A stretch of DNA of 30,435 bases, taken from contig CAJNOQ010001554.1 of NCBI GenBank assembly GCA_905250885.1, forward strand, positions 1 to 30,435, written 5' to 3'. The notes under the pieces were generated by a model, which was given only the letters and a program-made list of their open reading frames with translations, made no database searches and had not been told where the DNA came from. The translations under genes and the position numbers were made by a program. The DNA is from Didymodactylos carnosus. Lineage: Eukaryota > Rotifera > Eurotatoria > Philodinida > Philodinidae. Shown here piece by piece: positions 1-12,600 of this stretch (the stretch's first letter is position 1; every line of letters starts with the position of its first letter).

Positions 1-697
1 ACAAGTCGTCGAGAAGCCTGTTGAACAAAAGCCGATTGAAGAAAAGCCCGTGGAAGAAAAGGTGGTTGAAGAGAAACCTGAACAAGTCGTCGAGAAGCCT
101 ATTGAAGAGAAGCCTGTTGAACAGAAGCCAGTTGAAGAAAAGCCAGTGGAAGAAAAGGGGGTTGAAGAAAAGGTGGTTGAACAAAAGCCTGTCAAAGAAA
201 AGGTGGTTGAAGAAAAGCCTGTCGAAGAAAAGCCAGTAGAAGAAAAGGTGGTTGAAGAAAAGCCTGTCAAAGAAAAGGTGGTTGAAGAAAAGCCAGTAGA
301 AGAAAAGGTGGTTGAAGAAAAGCCTGTTGAAGAAAAGTCAGTTGAACAAAAGCCAGTGGAAGAAAAGGTGATTGAAGAAAAGCCGGTTGAACAGAAGCCA
401 GTGGAAGAAAAGCCTGTTGAACAGAAGCCTGTTGAAGAAAAGGTGGTTGAAGAGAAACCTGAAGTCGTCGAAAAGCTGGTTGAAGAAAAGCCGGTTGAAC
501 AGAAGCCGGTTGATGAAAAGCCAGTAGAAGAAAAGGTGATTGAAGAAAAGCCTGTTGAACAAAAGCCCGTTGAAGAAAAGGTGGTTGAAGAGAAACCGGT
601 TCAAGAGAAGGTGGTGGATGAGAAACCGGAACAAGTGGTCGATACCGCACCAACTGAAAATAAGGAGGATGAAAAGAAAAGTGAAACTGTTGAACAA
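1..697 (+). other. unc-89: Exon 1 (partial): PEVK-like VEEKP repeat region
   Basis: The frame beginning at base 2 is open to the window edge, so this exon is cut at its 5' side. About 215 residues are a low-complexity array of five-residue units of the form V-E-E/Q-K-P/V, occasionally interrupted by EQVVEKP or EQVVDTA. It ends in an acidic tail (ENKEDEKKSETVEQ) before the donor at 698. The Pro-Glu-Val-Lys composition is like titin PEVK springs and occupies the kind of position where C. elegans UNC-89 carries its KSP-rich low-complexity stretch. A disordered, extensible or charged linker is the likely role; that is inference from composition only. Read-through past the donor would add a short hydrophobic tail and a stop at 788-790, which I regard as intron. 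Confidence 0.85.
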
Positions 698-3600
698 GTA
701 GGAGATCGAAAGTTTTTGTGTTTTGCTTTTATTCTTTGCTTTACGCTTTTAAGCAACGCTCTGTGTTTGGTGCGGTATTTGCATATATAGTTTTCTATTC
801 TCGTCTAAGGTTTGGACGAGTAGGAAACGATCAGGTGGAGGTTTTTTGCGCTGCACCTCCGAAAAGCAGAGTAGTATTGTATAGATTTTTGTAGAATGTC
901 ATGGAAATTTGTGTTTAGTTCGGTTTTTTCTAGTGCAGGTATCGTACTTTAATGTATTTGGAAAACATGTGGTGTGTATGGACTGTTTTGCGCGAATGAC
1001 GTTTCTAGGATAGATGGAAACTGATGTGGTTTGTTGTTATTTGAAAACTGGAACTGTGCTATAAATGGGTCTCTCGTACCCTTCCAGACGGCATGATGAC
1101 CTGTGACGTTAAAATCCCATGTCTCTTCAGAATTTTAGAGGCAATTAATTTATACTCTAGTTTTGACTAAAAGGTTGATTTATTAGTGTGAAATGTTGTT
1201 TTAACTATGAGGAATTAATCGGCACAGCTTCGAAAACTAACTGAAGATGTAGGGAAAGTCATCAATTTGGATGGAAGAGTTTTGACGTCTATATACAGAA
1301 ATACTATTCGGTATGGAAGTCCAGCACTTTTGACCTAAAATTGAACTAATTGAATCAGAATTCTAGCAGTCACTAGAATGTTGCTCAAATTAGGCAAATT
1401 TGACCGCGTATGAATAAAATGAAGTATGAAAAATATGTATAATTAGTTAATTTTGTTAATTCTAGTCAAAGTAGGCGGGTATTATGAAAAAGCGTATAAT
1501 TCTTGGAATATGTGTCTCAAACACTTAGCATATAGTGTCTAAAACCTATGTCGATTCCATAGCAGTATTTCATTTTCTTTTGCTAATACGGTATTCATTT
1601 TTTTATTTTTCTGATAAATGTACTTCAGATTAATTTTTTTCTGGCATAACTTAAGAAGAAAGCGGCTAAAATATAGCAAATTTATTTTTCTTACGATGAT
1701 TTTCAATTTTAGCCTGAAGCACAGCCATCAGTTGAAATCAGCAAACAAGAGGAGAAATTTATTGAACCACAGATACCTGCTGAAGAAGCTCAAAGAGTTG
1801 AAGAACCCATTGTACAAGCAGCGGAAAAGGAAGAAGAGCAAAAAATTGAAGATGTGGTAAGTTTTGCTCCATTGTATGTATAACGTCAAATATTATTGTA
1901 CCACATACATCAATTGAAGTTAGACAAAGTATGATCTTACATGTGCCTGCACTAGTGAGTTTGGAGTATAAATATGGTTTGAGAACTGTATTGACACTTC
2001 GCGTAGTGGAGACTGATAGCAAAAAAGCTTTGTTATAACTGCTGACTTTTGGTCGAATTTCTTGTATGAACGTGGTCAGAATTGTGATTTTTGTAATAAG
2101 ATAAGGCAGATACATCGGATTTTTTTCAGAATACTGAACAAATTTACTAAAGAATGATTAGGTTCAAATTGAGTTGGGATTAATGTTATGCTTGTAAAAT
2201 ATATGTAGCGCTAAACAGAAATATTTTGTCTTCAAATCATAATGATTTATTATGTTGTAAAAGAAGTATAAATAATCTTGTGAGATGTACGAGGCGACTA
2301 ACTGTGGCTGATCTAACTATGCCCTGTTCTGTTCTGCACATCTTTATAAGGTTTAGTATTATTGTACTGATCTATAGTTCAACGTATAGCATATTAGTGA
2401 TTAGTTTCGCATTTATCCAAGCCAAACTGCTCTCTTATGATTTTTACACTAAAACATGTTAAATAAAAAGAACATTTACTGTTTAAAATGAGTAGATTAT
2501 CCAAACATATATTGGAGAGCAAGGTTATCTAAAGATGCTATTTTATAATTTTTAATTGTGTGTATTCCATTAACGCGAGATTATTACGTTTTTTTCCTAG
2601 CAACCCAAAGTAGAGGATCAACCAGTATTTGAACAGAAAACTGAGGAAAAGCAAACTGAACCATTACAGGAAACTCCAACACAAATAGTCGAAGAAGTTT
2701 CAGATGCTGTTCAACCTTTAACCACGATGACAGTGACCGAAGGAGATACTGTAACTTTACGTATACCTGATACTAAGAATGTGGAATCAAATGAAATCCG
2801 TGTTCGTGTAGATGACCAACTCTTACCCACTGACCATCATCGAATAACAATCGAAAAGGATGGCACAACCGACAATTATGTTGTTATAAGTGATATTGAT
2901 ATGAATGATGCTGGTCGCTATTTTGCCGAAATTAATGGTAAGTTAAAACCATTGTCCATGATCGAAGTTCTCCCTGCCGAGAAACCAATAATAGAAGAAC
3001 TATCATCCGAAATTACAATGGAGGAAACAAAACAAACTGAAGATGAAATCATTCTTTCGGATGAGAAGCAAGATGATGAAGACAAGTCGAAACCATCTGA
3101 CACTGAATTACCTGTGCACGAAGTTGTAGAGGGTGATACTGTTAACTTGACTATCGAACGGCCTAAATCATCTCAGATCACATTATTTAAAGATGAAACA
3201 AAGATCGAGCCAAGTACTAGACTTAGTCTGCAATCTATCTCACCGACATCAACAGAAATTACAATCAAAAAAGTTATCCCAGGTGATGAAGGTGTCTACG
3301 CTGTTTCATTCGACAAATCTGATAAAAAAGAAAAGTTGATGTTGCTCAAAGTCTTACCAAAGCCAGTTATTTACGATGTTCTATCCTTGCCAAAAGAAAC
3401 CTTCAACGAGGGTGAAGTTTTGCAGATCGAATGCATCTTCGATCAAGATCAAGACGAAGATTTTGTTTGGTTGCAAAATGGCGAAGAGATCAAACCAGAC
3501 GACAATAAACGAATTGAGAAAAATGGATCCACATACACGCTAATCATAAAAGATCTTAAACCAGATTTGAACGAAGGTGTTTACACATTAAAAAGTCCGC

Positions 3601-6600
3601 ATCTTGTTTTAGAAACTCCATTCGTCCACGTTATAGCCAAAAAACCAGAAGAACAGTCAATACCGGAGCAAATGGAGGAGCTAAACCTCGAAGTTGAAGC
3701 ACAAAAAGAGGGAGACTCAACCGAAACCGCATCACAAGAACTTCAAGAAAATACAGATGAATTATCTGCAGAAATTGCAAAACAGTCCGACGAAGAAATT
3801 AAAGAACAGCCAAATGACACGTTACAAGACCAACAGCCAGTTGAGGCAAAAGAAGAAGAAAAACTCCGTCCTCAACCGACCTTTGTTCAACCTTTAAAAG
3901 CGAACAAAACCAATTTACTTGAAGGAGAGCAGCTAGTGTTTGATTGTGAGCTAGATCAAAAACCGTCTAAAGTTCAACTAATGAAGAATGGCGAAGTAGT
4001 CGACGAACAACGAATAAAAGACGATACTAAAGATAAGAAAATTCGCTTTACATTAGATAATCTCAAATTGGACGAATCTGGCGATTACACAGTGATTGTC
4101 AACGATGATTTAGAGAGTGAACCAGTCTCAATCGTGGTCAATGCAGACATCCCGAAGTTTGTTAAAAATCTGAAAGTGAATAAAACTCAGTTAGAAGCGT
4201 CAGAAACCATCATCTTCGAATGTGAACTGAACAAACCATATGATGAAATAGTGTGGTTGAAAGATGGTGAACCTATTGAGGCTAACGAAAATGTGCAAAT
4301 CACGCAAGATAAAACTAAATTGAAACTAACTATCAAGAATGCAAAACCTCAAGAAGATACCGGCACTTATAGTGTTCGTGTAAAAGATGTCGAAAGTGAC
4401 AAAATCCCCGTGACTGTCAACAAAAAGCAGCTCAAGTTTATTAAACCTTTAAAAGCAAACAAAACCAGTTTACTTGAAGGAGAACAGCTAGTGTTTGATT
4501 GCGAGCTAGATCAAAAACCGTCTAAAGTTCAACTAATGAAGAATGGCGAAGTAGTCGACGAACAACGAATAAAAGACGATACTAAAGACAAGAAAATTCG
4601 CTTTACATTAGACAATGTGAAATTGGACGAATCTNAATGTGAAATTGGACGAATCTGGCGATTACACAGTGATTGTCAACGATGATTTAGAGAGTGAACC
4701 AGTCTCAATCGTGGTCAATGCAGACATCCCGAAGTTTGTTAAAAATCTGAAAGTGAATAAAAATCAGTTAGAAGCGTCAGAAACCATCATCTTCGAATGT
4801 GAACTGAACAAACCATATGATGAAATAGTGTGGTTGAAAGATGGTGAACCTATTGAGGCTAACGAAAATGTGCAAATCACGCAAGACAAAGCTAAATTGA
4901 AACTAACTATCAAGAATGCAAAACCTCAAGAAGACACTGGTACTTATAGTGTTCGTGTAAAAGATGTTGAAAGTGACAAAATATCCGTGACTGTGTCTAT
5001 AAAACCACTGAAATTTGTTAAACAGTTAAAAGCCAACAAGACGAATTTGGTTGAAAATGAAACAGTTGAGTTTACATGTGAGCTTAGTCGACCACTTTCA
5101 GATAGCGAAAGCTTAAGTTTATTACTGAATGGTCAACCGTTATCAATCGAGGAGGATAACAATGAGTTACTTATAGATGGAACGAAAGTATTATTTCGGA
5201 TATCGGAGCTTCAGCCGGTAATGTCCGGTGATTATCAATTAGTGATAACAGGCGACGACGATCGTGAACCAGTGAAAAGCGATGTGGTTAAACTTGCAGT
5301 TAAACCTGAGCAGGTGAAATTTACCACACCATTGAGAGCATTAAAGAATCCGTTGGAAGAAAACGAAACATTGGTACTCGAATGTGAACTGGACAAGCCA
5401 ACGTACAAGAATGTCATATTTAAGCACAAAGATGTTCCAGTATCAATTGATAATGATCGTATCAAAATCAAACAAGATGGACAAAAATGGCAGTTGTATG
5501 TCGACAATGTAAAGTACGATGAAGATAGTGGAAACTATACAGTTGTTGTCAACAATAATACATCGTCACCCAGCGTACAAGTTGTTGTATTAAAACCATT
5601 CGAATTTATTCAACAATTAACTGTATCCAACAATGAACCGATTGTTGATGATACATTGGTCTTTGAATGTGAAGTATCGAGACCAATAGTGGACAATAAA
5701 GATATTGTCTTTTTATTAAATGACAATCCATTATCTTCAGAGCAATCTAAACGATTAAAAATTGAACGTCAAAACGATAATAAAAAGTTGGTATTAACAT
5801 TAAAAAATATCAAATTAAATGTTGATCAAGGTGATTATGCCATAAAAATAAATCCATTTCAACTACAATCCGAATCCGTTCATGTTAATGTTAATCCAAA
5901 ATCAATTGAAGTTATACAACCATTAAAGCAAGAAAAAGACGTTTTTGAAAATGACACATTGATTCTAACGACAATATTAAAAAATGTGGACACTAAACCG
6001 ACAATTGTTTGGTTAAGAAATGGTGAACCGATTCCTAATGGTCCCACGAGTAAACGTGTCAAATCTATTCCATCCAGCGACGGGCAACAATTCAAGTTAA
6101 CAATCGATAAAATTCAACTGGATGAAAGTGGAATATACGCCTTAAAAATAAATGATCAAGTAATAACGGATTGTGAAGTGACAGTCAAACAACATCCATT
6201 GAAAGTTGTACAACCACTAAAAATTATCGGAAAACAACTTGTCAACGAAAAAATTGAACTGGTTTGTGAAATTAATCGATCAAATGTGCCATGTGTCTGG
6301 TTAAAAGATAATGAACCTCTTGAAGACCAACCAGAGCCATCTATCGATGGAAAATATCGTTTAAAACTTGATCAATTAAAAATTGATGATTCAGGCGAGT
6401 ACACAATAAGATTCAACGATGGCGAATTAGAACAGAAGGTCAATGTTAAAATTGAATATCCGCCATATGAATTTATACAGCAATTAAAATGTATTCCATC
6501 CGATGAAGTTGAAGAAAATGAAGAAAACTTATTGATGCAATGTGTTCTCAATCGGCCATTGGATGATACTGTCAAAATTGAACTGTTCAAAAATAACAAA

Positions 6601-9600
6601 CCAGTACCAGTTGATAATGAACATATCTCTATCGAGAAAGATGGTCCATCAATAACTGTACGTTTTCAACAGGTTAAACTCGATGACGCAGGAACATATA
6701 AGGTAACTGTTGACAAAACAAAAGAGACGACGACACGTTTGAAAGTCAAAGAACTGCAATTGAAAATAGTTGAACAATTACATCTTGTCGATAATGACTC
6801 AAATGAAATTGGTGAAACCAATCCATTCGAAATGTCTATAAAATACAACAAACCGGTAAAAAGTGTTGTATTAAATAAAGACGGTAAACGTGTGCCAACT
6901 ACAACCGATAAACATGTTCAAATCTCATACGAAGATGATAATACAACAGTACGGATCCAATTTGATAAAGCTGTGGTTGATGATAAAGGAAAATATGAAA
7001 CGGTGGTCAGAGATTCAACAATTTCAGATAAAGATGGTCTAAAAAGTTCATCGTTAACCATCACTGTTAAGCCGTTACCTATTTTATTCACATCAGATAT
7101 CAATGTTTCATCGCCGAATAAAGACAACATACCGGAAAAGAGTGACGTAATTCTAACAACAACAATAAATCAACCAAATGGAAAAGTGAAGTGGTTCCTG
7201 AACGACAAAGAAATAAAAGAAGATCAACAACATAAAATAACGGTCAATGGACAACAACGCCAATTAACTTTAAAAGCAACAATCATAGGAGATTCTGGTA
7301 TTTATAGCGCAAGAACAGATGATGATGAAAGAACAGTGGAACTTACTATTAAAGGTAAGAGTTTAAAAAAAATTTCTTATTTTAAAAAGAGATAAGTTCT
7401 CATTTCAGCTCAGACAGTTATTTAATGCCTATTAAAGCCAACAGAATTTGAAAAGTATCATTTTTTGGTTTTTTAACACAACTCTAAAGTACAACGCCAA
7501 AACACTTTTCGAGCGAAGTTCGATGGAGTTTCTCAAGATCAAAGAACGAGTTAATTTAATTCAGCGCAAAGATCCTGTGATTCGATCTGAACACTTTTTT
7601 TTCTAAATCTGACATCGACAGACTTGAAAGTTTTTAGCAGTGGCACGATACTGGACTTAATTTCGAAGTAAATTCCTGCGTTTATAGGATATCACTAACA
7701 AGAACAGTTTGTATTTCATTCCTTAGAGTAGAACTTTTCTTCGTACATCATAGAAACTACATCATACTTTTCAGAACTCTTCTAAAAACGACACCTGGAA
7801 GTTGTGAACATTTGCAACCAAAAACTTAATTTTTTCGAACATAATCGAATCATTCGGTCCTTGTATGAGATACGTGTTAGTGGAGAACTGGATTAACGTC
7901 AATATAATATTTTCGTTTTTTTACAGAACAACCTAAACCCAAAATTCCGCGTGTGATCGATGGTCCAAAATCATTAAAACTTACTGAAGAAGAACCATTA
8001 AAAATTCAACTTACAGTAGTGGATGCACCTGATGATTTGAATGAATTATCTTGGTCCCTCAATGGTAAACCGATTTCTATTGACGGTATAGATACAACTG
8101 ATACGCCGTATGATTCTTCGTCGGAAATTGGTCCACGTCGTTACATCTATCAAGAAGAATCCGATGAACCTGGTCGATTTATTTTCACTTTAGAAATACC
8201 ATCTTGTTCGAGTAAATTAGATGCTGGCAATTATACATTTCACTGGAAAAATGATACGAAAACACCATTAGCTTCCATTAAAGTTGATATTGTTCTTGCT
8301 CCGTTGAAATTCACTATTCCATTAGAGCCCGTATATTATGTAAAAGAGGATGCAACAGAACCACTTGTTATCAGATGCGAAATCAATCGTGATCAGATGA
8401 AAGCTGTATGGACAAAAGGAACAACAACATTAAAATCAAATGTAAAAGATGGACCAGTTTTAGAACAAAATAACAGAGAATTCATTCTGAAATATCCTCA
8501 GCCTAAAAAGTCGGACGCCGGTACATATACCATAAAAATTGAAAATTTAGTTGGTGAAACAAAAATAGAATATGTTGAACAAGAAATAACGTTTACTAAA
8601 CCATTAACACCAGATAATGTGACTATCACCGAAGGGACTGAGAAACAAATCGATTTTTTTTGTGAAACATCAAAACCTGTACCAGTCGTATGGTTTCATG
8701 ATGATCAAGATTTAACAAAACTTACTCCACAACAGAAAAAACATTATCAAATAGATGATACAAATTCTGTTCATAAATTGAGAATATTACAGCCTGTGTG
8801 TGCTGACTCTGGTTTATATCGTTGTGTAATAAAATCAAATAATAATGAAACAAATTCTCAATGTACAATTGAACCAGTTGGAATCGATTTTGTACAACCA
8901 TTAGCAACACCAGTTATAGCTGATTATAACAAGACAACCGTTTTAGAATGCGAATTAACAAAAAGACCTCAAAAAGTGGTGTGGACAAAGAATGGAGAAC
9001 CTATTGAGGACTCAGACAAGTATGAGATAATGAATAATGGAAAATTACAAGGTAAGAAACTTATACAATTTTGATTCTTCTTATTTAATAAAATGTTTTA
9101 GGTTTGGTGATAAATGACTGTGATGATGATGACACTGCCAAGTATACCATAACAGTGGACGATAAAAAATCATGTTCAGCTGACGTAACTGTTGAACATG
9201 AACCAGAAAAAGTCAAATCACCTTCACCAGTCGTAGAGAAAAGCCCTACTGAACCAGAAAGTATTCAGGAAAATCCGGAAGACGAGAGCGAAGTTGAGTC
9301 TATAGTACCCGAAATCACATCACCATTTAACAAGTCTGTATTTCGTCGACCGTTACAAAAAGCATTGAGTGTACATGAGGGAAATGATTTTATACTTGAA
9401 TGTGAAGTTAACGATGAAAGTCAACCGACTGATTGGTTTTTGGATGATGAGAAAATCATGCCCGATAACGAACATTTTGAAATTATTGAGAATGGTCCAA
9501 TAAGAAAATTGAAAGGTATGTAATATTTTGTAAGATATCTGTAAGTAAATGGATTTTGTTCCCTTTTGTTTTAGTTCATCAAGCTGAGCTAAACGATTCT

Positions 9601-12600
9601 GGACGATACACGTGTGTAGATCGTCAAACAGAAGAAAAAACCAGTACGGATGTGGATGTAATTGAGGCACCAATAAAAATTATCAAACCATTACCTGAAA
9701 CGCTTACAATCACTCAAGGTATATGTTTTTAAACTATTATTTCTCTATCATTAATTAATTTTTTTATTAAATAGGTGAAAATTTGATGTTATTAGTTGAA
9801 TTATCTCATCCAAACGTTCAAGGTTGCCGTTTTGTTCGCTATGATAATAAAGACGAACAGCAAGTATTGAGAAAAGATAAACGCACAAAATTATCGTGTG
9901 AAGGGGTCAAATTTACCGTAGTATTAGATTCATTACTTCCAAATGATGCCGGTGTCTATGAATTTCTTGGTCCAAATAATTTACAATCAAAATGTCAAGT
10001 GATTGTTAAAGCTCATCCATCAAAAATTACACAACCATTGAAAGATCTTACACTACAAGAAAATCAAAATTTAACCTTAGAAGCACGTGTTGATAACGAA
10101 CATGCACCCATCTCATGGTTTTTCAACGGTCAAGAATTGAAGTCTGATCAACATACGACAATATTATCAAAAGGACGCCGACATACGTTAGTTGTACAAA
10201 AGGTAAATATGCAAGATGCGGGTCAATATGAAATACGTACACCTGATGATAAAAGTGCATGTCAAGTAACAGTTGAACCATTAGATGGTGTTGAATTTTC
10301 CAAACAATTAACCATCAGACCTAATGAGGATATCAGCGAAATGCAAACAGTTGAACTTGTTTGTGAGACTAATAAAGATAATGTTCTTGTGGAATGGAGC
10401 AAAAATGGAAAACCTTGTGATGATCAACGATTAAAAATACAAGTAGAAGGGCGAGTACATTCAATTACAATCGACGAATCAAATTTGAAAGATCAAGGAG
10501 TGTATACATGTAAAATCAAATCTAATAATAAAGCTACAACAGCAACATTAAAAATTAAAGAAATTCCGGTTGATTTTACTCAAAAAATGGGTTAGTAATT
10601 TTATGTTTTGATTAGAATAATACAGTAATACTTTAATTTATTTTTGATTTTAAGAACCGATTGACGCTATCAAAGGTGACACTGTTACATTTGAATGTCA
10701 ATTAAACAAACCTAATATGAGTGTAAAATGGTTAAAAGAGAATAAACCTCTCACAATGGTACCGGGCCGTTTTGAAGCAACCACTGATACGGATGATGAT
10801 CGAAATCATTTATTAACAATTCATAATACGGATATGAAAGATGAAGGAATGTACACGTGTGTTATCGATAATACAACACCTAGCAAAAAATGTTCAGCAT
10901 CATTGACTGTAAAAAGTGTTACATTGGAATTAGCTGAACCATTGAAAGATATTACCATAAATGAAACAGATGATCTTGTTTTAAAATTTTCAGTATCACA
11001 TGATGTTAAACAAATAGCAAATTGGAAATTAGATGGACGTCCCATAAAACCTGATGAGCGTGTTCAAATTGAACAAGATGGTAAGATGCATTTTCTTACA
11101 ATTAAAAATATTCAATTAAATGAAAAAGGAAAGTATACAGCTCAATTAGCCAATATTGAAACATCATGCAAAGTCACTGTTAAAAATATACCAATTAAAG
11201 TAGTAAAAGATTTATACATTGTTGATGATGAGCAACCGATTGAAAATCAATCTGTCACATTAGAAATTCAATTAAATAAACCATTAGAATCAGAGATAAT
11301 CTTATTAAAAGATGGAATAAATGTATTGAAACCAAAAAATAAAATACCAGCACGCGTTCAAGCAACACACATTGGTAATGGAACGTATCAATTTAAAATC
11401 GATAATTTACAACCCAATGATAGTGGATTATATGAAGTACCAGTCACGCCGAATTTGAAAAGCTCGTTAACATTACAAGTTCATCCAAAACAAGAGGAGG
11501 AACAGAAACCTGAAAGTAAAATTGAAGAACCTACACCTGTCAAAGAAGTGGAACCTGTAACAAGTGAACCTGAGGTTGAGGAACCCTCATTAGAAGAAGA
11601 GCAAACCAAAGAAGATGTGAAACCTCAAGAAACTCAAGATTATGATTTTACAATTCCGTTAAAAGGCATAATTTCCCTGAATGATAATGAACCTCTTCAT
11701 TTGGAATGTACTTTAAATTGTCCAGTAGAAGAATTGACCGCTAAAACACCCGAAGCTATTGTCTGGTTAAGAAATGGTAAACCATTGACATCCGATCGTG
11801 TTAAAACAAATGCTAATGGTAATAATTTGACATTAGATATCGATAATGTTAAAATGAATGAAGATGATGGAAAATACACATTGAGATTACCAAATGGAAA
11901 ACAATGCTCGGTACAAGTAGAGATTAAACCACTGAAAACTAAAAAATTGGATACAAAAAGTGAAATTAGTATACCTCTTCATATTTTATTAGAAAAAGAT
12001 AGAAATGAACCGTGGGATGAAAATATAGTCAGTAATGGGCCGACGAATCTTGGAGAAAGTATTGTGTTACGTTGTAGAACATCCAAGCCGGTTAAACTAG
12101 TTGAATGGTATAAAGGAGCCAGAAAGGTAACTTTTCTCTCTCTGTAAAATTTTGTCAGGAACTATTATTAGAGTCAAACTTTATCTTTTATTTTCCAATA
12201 GGTAACATCTCGTCGAGCTGTTCCGAAAAGTACAGAAAATTCAACCGTTCACGAATTGCTTTTATCAAAAATTGAAGCGGACGATTTAGGACAGTACCGC
12301 ATCTTGCTCGATAATGACCTTGAAGATAAAATCGATGTAATTGTTCCACAAAAACTTGGTCCCATAACACTTGAGGGTGACGCTATTGAAAATGGTACGG
12401 TGACTCTTGTATGCGATGTCTCATTACCACCAAAAACAATACGCTGGTTAAAAGCTCAAGAATCAATTGATAGCGATAGACGTTTTGAGCCACGTGAAAA
12501 TGAGAAAAAATTAACGTTGAAGATCAAACAGTTGAAACTAGACGATTCACAAACCTACACACTTGAAGTTGACGGTGTTACGGCAGATTATCAGTTGAAT

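Larger units (their letters stand above)
2601..7354 (+). other. unc-89: Exon 3: giant exon with about 15 tandem Ig (I-set-like) domains
   Basis: One uninterrupted exon of about 4.73 kb (after removing the 22-nt artefact) encodes a 35-residue acidic lead-in and then Ig domains. Approximate starts are 2706, 3100, 3363, 3880, 4150, 4435, 4722, 5000, 5314, 5600, 5900, 6197, 6466, 6760 and 7080. Most repeats show the I-set pattern: F-x-x-x-L-K near the start, a core Cys in L-x-C-E-L, the core Trp or a substitute in V-x-W-L-K-D/N-G, and the D-x-G-x-Y tyrosine corner. Several domains lack the core Cys or Trp (those at 6760 and 7080, for example). Acidic linkers separate domains at about 2975-3110 and 3645-3880. 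The exon ends phase 1 at a GTAAGA donor. Confidence 0.9.

Noticed and set aside
21..697. Long open frames on the other strand and other frames across the VEEKP repeat
   Set aside because: They are by-products of a 15-bp repeat, which keeps alternative frames open; the VEEKP frame continues across splice junctions into the Ig array.
698..790. C-terminal hydrophobic tail of the VEEKP protein, ending at 790
   Set aside because: Composition changes abruptly at the donor at 698, and exon 2 resumes the acidic frame in the same phase, so this is intron read-through.
2226..2462. Open stretch of 78 codons in intron 2
   Set aside because: No family resemblance, lies wholly inside an intron, and length is unremarkable.
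4613..4685. Frameshift and premature stop suggesting a broken gene or two separate genes
   Set aside because: The shift is fully explained by an N plus a repeated 21-mer; removing these 22 nt restores the frame and the 555-bp repeat period.
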